DNA from: Bradyrhizobium sp. PSBB068 | GTDB lineage: Bacteria; Pseudomonadota; Alphaproteobacteria; Rhizobiales; Xanthobacteraceae | NCBI GenBank assembly: GCA_016839165.1 | Contig: CP069300.1 | Location: forward strand, 4,216,001-4,280,000 | Direction: 5' to 3' | DNA: 64,000 bases | Notes under the pieces: model-generated | What the model was told of the DNA's origin: nothing | The model's input: only the letters and a program-made list of their open reading frames with translations | The model's database searches: none | Part shown: positions 48,670 through 56,549 of the stretch, in pieces | Layout of the letters: each line of letters begins with the position of its first letter | Position numbering within the stretch: position 1 is the stretch's first letter | Made by a program: the position numbers and the translations under genes

Positions 48670-50442
48670 TCAGAGCGCGAACACGTAGAGCATCGAGCCC
48701 GGCTGCATCCGCTTCAGCTCGGGCGTGGCATCGATGAACCACTTGTCCCAGGCACCGCCGAGGCCCACCAGGACCGCGACATACTGCTTGCCGTCGACCG
48801 AGAACGTCATCGGCGGCGCGTTGAGACCGCCGCCGGTGTTGAACTCCCACAGCTTCTGCAACGACTTCGCGTCATAGGCGATCATCTCGCCCGAGGGCTG
48901 TCCTGAGAACACCAGGTCAGGCGTTGCCAGGATGCCGCCGAGATTCGGGAATTGCGTCTCCGCCTTCCCTGCCACCTTGCCGGTGGTGACGTCGATCGCG
49001 GTCACGCTGCCGGTGATCTTGACGTTCTGGCTCGGTCCGCCGCCCGTCCAGAACTCACGCGCTTTCAGCTTGTCCTGCTGCGACTCCTCGACCTTGATAT
49101 GGTTGCAGCTCTCGATCACGGGGATGTACCAGAGCTTCAGGTTCGGATTGTACGCAGTCGGCGGCCAGTTCTTGCCGCCCATGTTGCCGGGGCAGATATC
49201 CGTTTCCTTGTTGCTGCGGCTCGGCGTGACCGACGCGTTGTACTTCTGCACGCCCTGCTTCGGATCATACTCCACCGGCTTGCCGGACTCCGGATCGAGC
49301 CCCTTGGTCCAGGTCACCTTCTTGACGAAGGGCAGACCCCAGACGAACTTGCCGCTGTTGCGATCGACCGCATAGGCAAAGCCGTTGCGGTCGGCCTCGA
49401 GCGCGAGCTTCAGCGTCGTGTTGTTCGGACCGGGGACGTCGACCAGCACGTTTTCCGCCACGCTGTCATAGTCGTAGGGATCGTTCGGCGTGTGCTGGTG
49501 GTGCCACTTGATCTTGCCGGTGTCGGCATCGAGACCGAGCGAGGAGTCGGTGTAGAGGTTGTCACCGGGCCGGTATTCATTGTCCCAGTCCGGTCCGGGA
49601 TTGCCGACGCCCCAGACGATGGTGTTGGTCGAGGGGTCGTAGCTTCCGGTGACCCAGGTCGAACCACCGCCGCTCGCCTTGGCGTTCTTGTCATCCTTCC
49701 AGGTCTCCGCACCCGGCTCATCCTTGCCCGGGATGGTGTGGGTGCGCCAGACTTCCTTCTGGCTGTTCAGGTCGGTCGCAGCGATCCAGCCGCGAATGCC
49801 GTATTCCGCACCGGCGACGCCTGATATCGCCCTATCCTTGACGATCAGCGGTGCGCCGGTGATCACCTCGCCCTTGTCGGGATCGGCGACCTGACGCTGC
49901 CAGGCGACCTGCCCGGTCTCCTTGTTGGTCGCGACCAGGCGACCGTCGAGCGTATGCGAGATGACGAGGTTGTTCCACAACGCGACACCGCGATTGTCGA
50001 CGCCGCAGCAGGCGACCGCGCCGGCCCAGTCATGGTCGGTCTTGGGATCCATCTTCCAGACCAGCACGCCTTTGCCGCCATGCGCATCGATCTTGTAGAC
50101 CGAGCCCCAGCCGTCGGTGACGTATATGAATCCGTTCTCGACGATCGGAGTTCCCTCCAGGCCGCCATGCGCCCAGATGCCACCGCCCTCGACGCCGCCG
50201 AGATGCATGGTCCAGGCGACCTTCAGATTCTTGATGGTGTCCTTGTTGATGTCGGCCAGCGACGAGAAGCGCGTCGCCGAGTAGTTCTTGTGATGATGCA
50301 GCCAGTTGCCTGCTTCCTTGTCAGCATTGAGCAGACGGTCCTGGCTGACATCCTCGGCGAGCGCAAACGAGCCCGCAAAGGTCGCAGCGGATGCTACTGC
50401 CGCCGCGAGCATGTGAGACTTTACCCAATTCATCCTTGTCAT
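48670..50442 (-). CDS. xoxF: PQQ-dependent methanol/alcohol dehydrogenase, lanthanide (XoxF) type
   Basis: From the ATG at 50442 (GGAGGAAATG upstream) the product is 590 aa with a signal peptide ending near FALA|EDVSQ. It is an eight-bladed quinoprotein: the adjacent Cys pair that covers PQQ is at 145-146 (AVACCGVDNRG), and blades carry W-motifs such as LNSQKEVWRTHT. The catalytic Asp is in DPYDYDSV (Asp 324), with a second Asp at 326; Asp at that +2 position is the marker of lanthanide-dependent enzymes, where calcium enzymes have Ala. It oxidises methanol or a related alcohol in the periplasm and passes electrons to the downstream cytochrome c. ATG at 50433 is a possible alternative start. 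Confidence 0.95.
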   Translation of the reverse strand: MTRMNWVKSHMLAAAVASAATFAGSFALAEDVSQDRLLNADKEAGNWLHHHKNYSATRFSSLADINKDTIKNLKVAWTMHLGGVEGGGIWAHGGLEGTPIVENGFIYVTDGWGSVYKIDAHGGKGVLVWKMDPKTDHDWAGAVACCGVDNRGVALWNNLVISHTLDGRLVATNKETGQVAWQRQVADPDKGEVITGAPLIVKDRAISGVAGAEYGIRGWIAATDLNSQKEVWRTHTIPGKDEPGAETWKDDKNAKASGGGSTWVTGSYDPSTNTIVWGVGNPGPDWDNEYRPGDNLYTDSSLGLDADTGKIKWHHQHTPNDPYDYDSVAENVLVDVPGPNNTTLKLALEADRNGFAYAVDRNSGKFVWGLPFVKKVTWTKGLDPESGKPVEYDPKQGVQKYNASVTPSRSNKETDICPGNMGGKNWPPTAYNPNLKLWYIPVIESCNHIKVEESQQDKLKAREFWTGGGPSQNVKITGSVTAIDVTTGKVAGKAETQFPNLGGILATPDLVFSGQPSGEMIAYDAKSLQKLWEFNTGGGLNAPPMTFSVDGKQYVAVLVGLGGAWDKWFIDATPELKRMQPGSMLYVFAL

Positions 50443-50575
50443 AGATTCATTTCCTCCGGATCTAGCATTCTTCATTGATCGAACCGCCCGTCACATACGG
50501 ACAAGTCGCGCGAGAAGCCTTGAGTCCCGGCGATCGGCTGTGCCGCCCGCCGCATTCCTGGTCACTTGCTTCTGG

Positions 50576-51061
50576 TCACTTCTGGACCGTTACCTCCGTC
50601 TCGATGGTTCCAGCTTTCTGAAAAACGACCGCGCATTTGAACGTCTCGCCGGGAGCGAGCGCCTGGCGCAACTGCAGCAGCATCACATGATAGCCGTCGC
50701 GCTTCAGTTCGAGCGTTCCCTTGGCTGGAACTGGTATATTGGATATCGAGCGCATGGCGGGCGCGCCCTCGCCGCGATCGACGGTGTGCCGCTCGGAAAA
50801 ATTCGCGACGGGGCAGCGGACACGTAGCAGCGCATCGGCGCTCTCGGCCTCGTTCTTGATCGTCATCGTCAAGGGAAGGTCCCCGCCCGCTGTGTCGACC
50901 GCCGGTACGCGAGCATCCAGGATCGCCAGGGATTCGTTCGCGACGGCGCTACGCATCACTCCGAACGTGCCGATCAGGCAGAATAATGGTAACGCGATCC
51001 ATGCGTTGCGCTTAATGCTTCTGCACGCAACGGCGCGATGCAACTCCCGCACGAACGACAT
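50576..51061 (-). CDS. Copper-chaperone PCuAC-domain-like exported protein
   Basis: From the ATG at 51061 (GGAGAA upstream) the product is 161 aa with an N-terminal hydrophobic stretch (AWIALPLFCLIGTFGVMRSAVA) that should act as signal or anchor. The remainder resembles PCuAC proteins: a beta-sandwich with His in SERHTVD, a Met in APAMRSI and a later His and Met in DGYHVMLLQL, a spacing close to the copper site of that family. PCuAC proteins hand copper to cytochrome oxidase. It lies upstream of xoxF on the same strand, with about 130 bases between; whether it serves that system is unclear. Confidence 0.75.
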   Translation of the reverse strand: MSFVRELHRAVACRSIKRNAWIALPLFCLIGTFGVMRSAVANESLAILDARVPAVDTAGGDLPLTMTIKNEAESADALLRVRCPVANFSERHTVDRGEGAPAMRSISNIPVPAKGTLELKRDGYHVMLLQLRQALAPGETFKCAVVFQKAGTIETEVTVQK

Positions 51062-51128
51062 CAAGTTTTCTCCCGACATGATTTTTGCGGCATTGTTTCA
51101 TGCTTCGTCGTGCGCATCCAGCGATTGA

Positions 51129-51416
51129 ATGCCGGGAACCATGCATCAATGCGACTTCGGCACGCATAACGGTCATGCTAACTTTTTGCGCAAGAGTGCT
51201 CTCGACCCACTTCCGCCTGCCGAGCGCGATGCAGCACATGCCGCACTGCGTGAGGTGATCGGCACGGCAACGATCGACGCCGTCACATCCGTCTCGGGTG
51301 TTGCCACGGCGGCGCGGCTATTCCGGATCGATGCAGGTCGCGAGACATATTTGCTTCGAATCGGCGCGGAAGCGCAGATCACGGCCGCGGATCGCGAAGG
51401 ACGGCTGGTGGTGTGA
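51129..51416 (+). pseudogene. Short fragment resembling the N-terminus of an APH-type phosphotransferase
   Basis: A 95-aa frame (MPGTMHQCDFG.. to ..DREGRLVV) contains ATAARLFRIDAGRETYLLRIG, a segment like the nucleotide-binding beta strands of aminoglycoside-phosphotransferase-fold kinases. It stops before any catalytic loop, and I see no continuation in the next few hundred bases. It is either a decayed gene remnant or a chance frame. Confidence 0.4.
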
Positions 51417-51446
51417 GACCGCCGTGCTCTTCAGCGGCGCAGTTCA

Positions 51447-51626
51447 CTACGGCACTGGATGTAGCCGCGCAAGCTGATCGAGCGACAAACCGGCTTCGCG
51501 ATCGCTCAGGGGAAAGCGGACAATAATGTCCTGGCGGGCCAGTTGTCCCCACAGCGCGTCCGACGACCACTTCTGCGGCTCGGGTCCGCGCGGCCCATCA
51601 ATCCAGATGAAATACCATTCCGCCAT
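51447..51626 (-). CDS. Small protein of unknown function
   Basis: From the ATG at 51626 the product is 59 aa, MAEWYFIWIDGPRGPEPQK followed by a moderately charged tail; an upstream start at 51674 adds 16 residues. Tyr/Trp-rich start and compact size are all that can be said. No recognised family, no signal peptide. A GGGAG stretch lies somewhat far upstream of the start. Confidence 0.5.
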   Translation of the reverse strand: MAEWYFIWIDGPRGPEPQKWSSDALWGQLARQDIIVRFPLSDREAGLSLDQLARLHPVP

Positions 51627-51716
51627 GGCCGCGACCAAGCTCCCTCTCGGCAAGATTGATCCTTCGCCGGTCAATCCGCAACGCCCGATTTCGCGCCGAC
51701 GCGGCGGTTCGGAATC

Positions 51717-52172
51717 CTACTCGTAAGGCCGGCCGTCCTTATGCAGGAAGCGGCCATCGGAGCTCGGGCTCATCATGTCGATGTCGGAGCAGGTGATGAC
51801 GTCGGCGCGCGAGCGCGAGCCGACCTCGAGATAGGTGGCGGTCATCTGCGACCTGTTGACCATGTGATGCCCGTTGCCGGAATTCTTCGGGAATGCCGCG
51901 CAATCGCCGGCGCGCAGCACCGTCTCGCCGCCGTCCTCGATCAGCACCACCTCGCCTGCGAGCACGTAGACGAATTCGTCTTCGTCGGAATGCCAGTGGC
52001 GCTGGCTCGACCAATTGCCCGGCGGCAAGCGCATCAGATTGACGCCGAAATCGCCGAGCCCGGCGGCGTCACCAAGGCGCTGCCGCACCCGCTCGGCGCA
52101 TGGCGCGGCGAACTCGGCCGGATAGCCGGTCCCCTTGCGTTCCGGCACCTTTGTCAGATCGATCTTCGGCAT
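51717..52172 (-). CDS. Cupin-domain protein
   Basis: From the ATG at 52172 the product is 151 aa with a single conserved cupin barrel: motif 1 is RHWHSDEDEFVYVLAGEVVL (two His and a Glu as metal ligands) and motif 2 includes AGDCAAFPKNSGNGHHMVN. Such proteins bind Fe, Mn or Zn and may be isomerases, dioxygenases or sensors. Substrate unknown. AGGACG lies before the start. Confidence 0.87.
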   Translation of the reverse strand: MPKIDLTKVPERKGTGYPAEFAAPCAERVRQRLGDAAGLGDFGVNLMRLPPGNWSSQRHWHSDEDEFVYVLAGEVVLIEDGGETVLRAGDCAAFPKNSGNGHHMVNRSQMTATYLEVGSRSRADVITCSDIDMMSPSSDGRFLHKDGRPYE

Positions 52173-52255
52173 GGCGACGTCCTGGCGATGTGATGAGCGG
52201 CTGCCCATTCCTATCGCGATCGCCAGTCGGAAATGTGTCGCACGGCTTGAAGCCG

Positions 52256-52771
52256 TCAGCTCCGCCCGACCAAATCCTTTGCCATCAGGATGTCGTCATA
52301 GTAGCGGCCGTCGATCTTCAGGGCATGCTTCTCCAGCCCGTACTCGACAAACCCCATGCTCTGATAGAGCCGAAGCGCCGGCTCGTTGCCCTTCACTACG
52401 ACGAGTTGCACCAATTCGACCGATTTCGCGGCGAGCCTGAGCAAGGCATCGACCAGCAGCCGGCCGACGCCGGCGCGCCGCGCCTGCCGCCGCACATACA
52501 TCCCGACCAGCATACCCTTGTGCTGCCGCTTCGGCCCTTCCGCCGCAATGAAGCCGACAATGCCGGCGAGTTCGCCGCCTCGAAACGCCCCGAGGATCAC
52601 CGCCCCGCGGTCCAGCCGCTCCGCGAACCAGCCGACGGGATGGATGCTCTCCGTCTCATACGCACTGCCGAACGCCTCGGGGCTCAAGCGCAGCGCTTCC
52701 AGTCGGATGTCGCGATAGAGCGACGCGTCCGCCGGCAAGAGGCGTCGAATCTCGATGAGCTGCGTCGTCAT
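52256..52771 (-). CDS. GNAT-family N-acetyltransferase
   Basis: From the ATG at 52771, preceded by AGGACAC, the product is 171 aa. The acetyl-CoA-binding motif A is visible as GMYVRRQARRAGVGRLLVDALLRLA (R-x-x-G-x-G/A type), followed by VELVQLVVVKGNEPALRLYQSMGF. Family members acetylate amines of small molecules, ribosomal proteins or toxins; the substrate is unknown. The longer frame to 52942 has no support. Confidence 0.88.
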   Translation of the reverse strand: MTTQLIEIRRLLPADASLYRDIRLEALRLSPEAFGSAYETESIHPVGWFAERLDRGAVILGAFRGGELAGIVGFIAAEGPKRQHKGMLVGMYVRRQARRAGVGRLLVDALLRLAAKSVELVQLVVVKGNEPALRLYQSMGFVEYGLEKHALKIDGRYYDDILMAKDLVGRS

Positions 52772-52962
52772 TTCGTGTCCTGTCTTCCTCGCGGCAGCAT
52801 GGCCGATCGATCGGCACGTCGGCATCTGTCGCGCGGCCAGCCCATTCCAAAGCGAATTGGAGTGGGAAAGGGAAGCCATCCCTCGTATCCCGGGTTTCGG
52901 CCGCCGTACAGAGGTAGACTCAGCATGACGCTTGCCCGACACTGCGCATCGAGGAGAGGTCT

Positions 52963-53685
52963 ATGGTTTTTTGGATAGCGAGTGCAGTAGGCCTTCTGGC
53001 TGCGTATCTGTTCGGCTCGACGCCCGCGGGCTATCTGGCGGGGAAACTGCTCAAGGGCATCGACATCCGCCAGCACGGCTCCAGATCCACCGGCGCAACC
53101 AACGTCCTGCGAACCCTCGGGACGTGGCCCGCGTTGGCGGTCCTCCTGGTGGATGTGCTGAAAGGCGCGGCGGCGATCGCATTTGCCCGCTGGTTTTATC
53201 CCTGGCTCTACACATTGCCATCGGTCACGCCACCGACGGCCGTTGACCTGCAAACCTTGCTGCCTTGGGCGGTCTGCCTGGCGGGACTTGCCGCGTTGTT
53301 GGGGCACGGCCGCTCGATCTGGTTGAATTTTACCGGCGGCAAATCCGCAGCAACGGGGCTCGGCGTGTTGCTGGCAATGTCCTGGCCGGTCGGCCTGGGC
53401 GCAGCCCTCGTCTTTGGCGTTGTGCTGGCAATGTCCCGGATTGTGTCGCTGAGTTCGATGTCGGCGGCGCTCGCTGCGATTGCCCTCGTCTGCGCCATGG
53501 AGCAGCCGTTGCCTTATCGGCTGTTGGTCATCGCGGGTGGCCTCTACGTGATCGCGCGCCATCGCGCCAACATTCAGCGGCTGCTGGCAGGGACGGAGCC
53601 GCGCCTTGGATCAGGCGGACAGGAAGCCACGGCTTGCCCGGATGTCACCGGTGCTGCTGGACGTGCTCCTGAACCGCATCGATGA
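52963..53685 (+). CDS. plsY: Glycerol-3-phosphate acyltransferase PlsY-like
   Basis: The 240-aa membrane protein starts with ATG after GAGGAG. It carries the three PlsY motifs: GSTPAGYLAGKLLKGIDIR, the HGSRSTGATNVLRTLG loop and GHGRSIWLNFTGGKSAATGLGVLL. PlsY uses acyl-phosphate to acylate glycerol-3-phosphate, the first step of phospholipid synthesis. The C-terminal 30 or so residues after RHRANIQRLLAGTEPRLG are a hydrophilic extension, and its last 41 bases overlap the 3' end of the convergent isochorismatase gene. It may be a second copy next to a housekeeping plsY elsewhere. Confidence 0.82.
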   Translation: MVFWIASAVGLLAAYLFGSTPAGYLAGKLLKGIDIRQHGSRSTGATNVLRTLGTWPALAVLLVDVLKGAAAIAFARWFYPWLYTLPSVTPPTAVDLQTLLPWAVCLAGLAALLGHGRSIWLNFTGGKSAATGLGVLLAMSWPVGLGAALVFGVVLAMSRIVSLSSMSAALAAIALVCAMEQPLPYRLLVIAGGLYVIARHRANIQRLLAGTEPRLGSGGQEATACPDVTGAAGRAPEPHR

Positions 53686-54475
53686 CGTCAGACGAATGCG
53701 TCACGAAGCCGAAGCATTTCTTGACGTTGAACAGGGTTGCTTCGACACAGAAGCCAGGTGAGGTCGTCGCGCAGCAGTCCTCGACCAGGACGCAGCCATA
53801 GCCCAGGAAGTTTGCGTCGGTCAGCGAATGCAGCACGCATTGATCGGTGTTGACGCCGGCAAACAGGATGGTCTTGGTGCCGAGATTGCGCAGGATGCTG
53901 TCCAGCGGCGTGTCCCAGAAGCCGCTGATCCGGTACTTGTCGACGTGAATGTCCTCGGGCTCCTGTTTCAGCTCATCAACGACGGCCGCGGCCCAGCTGT
54001 CCTTCTGCAACACGCGCGCGCCGCTGCCCGGCAACGGCTCGCCCAGACCGATGCCTGTGCCCTTCGGCTTGTACAGATGGAGCTGGTTGGGCGCCATGTT
54101 CTTGAGATCGGGCCGATTGCCCCAGTTCAGCCAGATGACGTGCACGCCGGCATTCCTCAACACCGGGAGCAGCTTTTGCAGCGGCTCGATCGGCGCCCGA
54201 TCCGGGGTGTGATCGAGGCCGAGATGGTCGACCCATCCGCCCTTCGCGCAGAAGTCGTTCTGCATGTCGACGACGATGAGGACGGTGCGGTTCAGGTCGA
54301 TAGTCACCGTCTGAGGCTGCGCGTCGATCGTCACCACCCTGGGCGGCGGCAGCGCCATCGCCATGTTGACGTTGTTGTCGTCGACCAGCCATTTGTAGCC
54401 GGGAGCAGACCCAAGAGGATTGGCGGCGCTGGACGCAGCGGACGCCGCTGCCTTCGCTAAATTGGAACTCGTCAT
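53645..54475 (-). CDS. Isochorismatase-family cysteine hydrolase (amidohydrolase)
   Basis: From the ATG at 54475 (GAGGAAAA upstream) the product is 276 aa. The Asp-Lys-Cys triad of the family is visible: VVDMQNDFC, VDKYRISGF and GVNTDQCVLHS. An N-terminal 45-residue Ala/Ser-rich extension precedes the domain. Relatives include ureidoacrylate, biuret and N-carbamoylsarcosine amidohydrolases, all of which cut C-N bonds of carbamoyl compounds. It is the last gene of the importer/FdrA/carbamate-kinase operon, 44 bases after a permease gene, which points to a ureido or carbamoyl substrate. Confidence 0.87.
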   Translation of the reverse strand: MTSSNLAKAAASAASSAANPLGSAPGYKWLVDDNNVNMAMALPPPRVVTIDAQPQTVTIDLNRTVLIVVDMQNDFCAKGGWVDHLGLDHTPDRAPIEPLQKLLPVLRNAGVHVIWLNWGNRPDLKNMAPNQLHLYKPKGTGIGLGEPLPGSGARVLQKDSWAAAVVDELKQEPEDIHVDKYRISGFWDTPLDSILRNLGTKTILFAGVNTDQCVLHSLTDANFLGYGCVLVEDCCATTSPGFCVEATLFNVKKCFGFVTHSSDVIDAVQEHVQQHR

Positions 54476-54519
54476 CGGATTTTCCTCACCTGCTTTTGCT
54501 TTCTTGAAATCGGTTGCGA

Positions 54520-55443
54520 TCAGCCGCCGCGTTCGAACGGAATGGTCAAGGCCGAGGGCTGCCTGCTCTTGCCGACAAAGCCCGCGATGGCGACCAGCGC
54601 CAGCAGATACGGCAGCAACAACAGCAGCGCGACCGGCACGTCGAGCTGCAGCGCCGGTACCAGAAATTGCAGCGCGGTCGCAAAGCCGAACAGCAGGCAC
54701 GCCGCCAGCGTGTACCAGGGATTCCAGCCGCCGAAGATCACCGCCGTGATCGCGAGATAGCCTGCGCCCTTGGTCATGTTCTCGGTGAACGTATTGCTGT
54801 CCGCGACCGACATGAAGGCGCCGCCGAGGCCCGCCAGGATGCCGGCATAGAGCACGCCGAGATAGCGCGTCCTCGCCACGCCGATGCCGGCCTTGTCGGC
54901 GGCGCGCGGATCCTCGCCGACCGCCCGCACCGCCAGCCCGAACGACGTGTACTTCAGGATCAACCAGGTCACGACGACCATCAGGATGCTGACATAGGCA
55001 AGGCCGGTCTGGTTCGCCAATGCCGGCCCGATCACCGGGATATGTGCGAGCCACGGCAGATTGAGCTGCGCGAAGCCGGGGATCGGATCGCGCGACAGCG
55101 GCCCGAAGATCTCGCGGTAGAGAAACGTCGTCGTGCCCAGCGCCAGGATGTTGAACCCGATTCCGACCACCAGTTGATTGGCGCGCAACGTCACGCTCAG
55201 CACGGCCTGCACCGCGGCCACCGCGGTCGCGACCAATACGCCGGCCGCGACGCCGAGCAGCGGCGAACCGGTCGCCCACGATGCCAGCGCCGCCGTGAAG
55301 GCCGACATCAGCATCATGCCGTCGAGGCTGAGATTGAGCACGCCGGCGCGCTCGCTCAGCATCTCGCCGGTTGCGGCGAAAATGATTGGGACCGCGAGGC
55401 GAAGTCCGGAGCCGATGAACACGGCCATCTGTTCGTCAATCAT
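54520..55443 (-). CDS. BMP-type ABC transporter permease, subunit 2
   Basis: From the ATG at 55443 the product is 307 aa with eight to ten membrane segments. The segment ATGEMLSERAGVLNLSLDGMMLMSA is the hallmark of the nucleoside-type (BMP/PnrA) permease family, related to LivH and RbsC. The start overlaps the stop of the other permease by 4 bases (ATGA). It forms the membrane channel with that permease. Confidence 0.9.
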   Translation of the reverse strand: MIDEQMAVFIGSGLRLAVPIIFAATGEMLSERAGVLNLSLDGMMLMSAFTAALASWATGSPLLGVAAGVLVATAVAAVQAVLSVTLRANQLVVGIGFNILALGTTTFLYREIFGPLSRDPIPGFAQLNLPWLAHIPVIGPALANQTGLAYVSILMVVVTWLILKYTSFGLAVRAVGEDPRAADKAGIGVARTRYLGVLYAGILAGLGGAFMSVADSNTFTENMTKGAGYLAITAVIFGGWNPWYTLAACLLFGFATALQFLVPALQLDVPVALLLLLPYLLALVAIAGFVGKSRQPSALTIPFERGG

Positions 55444-56549
55444 CGGGTCACCTTCCGGTTGGTGAGGATCGCAGAGCCCGCAATGACGATGACGATCAGG
55501 CCCTGGCAGATCAGCACGACGGCGGACGGGACGTGCGCCGAGATCTCCATGTTGATGGATCCCGATCGCAGGAATCCGAACAGCAGCGCGCCGATCACGA
55601 CGCCGACGGCCGAGCCACGCGACAACAGGCCGACCACCAGGCCGTCGAATCCGTAACCCGACGAGAAATCGCTCGTCAGATAGAATTGCTGGCCGAGGAT
55701 CATGATCGCGCCGCCGAGACCGCCGAGGCCGCCGGACACCGTCATGGCCAGGATCACATAGAAACTGGTCCGCATCCCCGCGCGGCGGGAAGCCATCGCG
55801 TTCAAGCCGACCGCGCGCAGTCGCAAGCCGAGCGAGCTGTGCCTGAGCACCAGCCACACGACCACTACCGCCACCGCCGCAATCAGCAGTCCGATATGCA
55901 GCGGCGATCCATTGTCCGGGAACAGCAGCGGAAGCTTGGTCGAGTCAGGGATCTCCGCCGATTCCGGCAGCGACGACACATCGCTGATCGGCTTGCGCAG
56001 CAGGTGGAAGGACTCGACGGACCAGTACACCAGCGGCAGTGCGATGAAGCTCAGCAGCAATGTGCTGATCACCTCGTTGGTGCCGCGTGCCGCCTTGAGA
56101 ACACCAGCAAGGCCGCCCCAAACGGCTCCGGCGAGGGTTCCGACCGCGAGCGGCACGATGAACGCCAGTCCCAGCGGCAGGCCGCCGGCGCCATGCAGGG
56201 CGGCTGCGGTTGCGAACATGCCGCCCATCGCGATCTGCCCCTCGCCGCCCACATTGGTCAGGTTGGCACGGCTGGCAAAGATGAAGCCGAGACCGACCAG
56301 CGCGAGGCTGATGGCGCGATTGATCGAGGCTCCGATGTTGAAATCGCTTCCCGCCATACCGTCCCAGAACGCTTCGATCGCCTCGACGACCGACGCACCG
56401 GTGGCTGCGATGATGAGCAGGCCGATCCCGAGCGCGATCACGGTCGAGACCACCGGAACCAGCACCTGCAGCGGCACGAGCTCGAGTCTTGTGCCCTGCG
56501 CGACCCGCGCCAGCTTCGGATTTTTCATGACCATGGCCAACCTAGACAT
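55440..56549 (-). CDS. BMP-type ABC transporter permease, subunit 1
   Basis: The 369-aa protein has about ten membrane segments and the family motif SLALVGLGFIFASRANLTNVGGEGQIAMG. It is the partner of the next gene. The start at 56549 overlaps the ATPase stop by 8 bases; two further ATG codons follow within 8 residues and could be used. Members of this family import nucleosides, purines, uric acid-like compounds or autoinducers. Confidence 0.9.
   Translation of the reverse strand: MSRLAMVMKNPKLARVAQGTRLELVPLQVLVPVVSTVIALGIGLLIIAATGASVVEAIEAFWDGMAGSDFNIGASINRAISLALVGLGFIFASRANLTNVGGEGQIAMGGMFATAAALHGAGGLPLGLAFIVPLAVGTLAGAVWGGLAGVLKAARGTNEVISTLLLSFIALPLVYWSVESFHLLRKPISDVSSLPESAEIPDSTKLPLLFPDNGSPLHIGLLIAAVAVVVVWLVLRHSSLGLRLRAVGLNAMASRRAGMRTSFYVILAMTVSGGLGGLGGAIMILGQQFYLTSDFSSGYGFDGLVVGLLSRGSAVGVVIGALLFGFLRSGSINMEISAHVPSAVVLICQGLIVIVIAGSAILTNRKVTR

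Noticed and set aside
53645..55279. A 544-aa fused permease-isochorismatase protein
   Set aside because: The first half reads the permease out of frame; the isochorismatase has its own ATG with a Shine-Dalgarno sequence at 54475.
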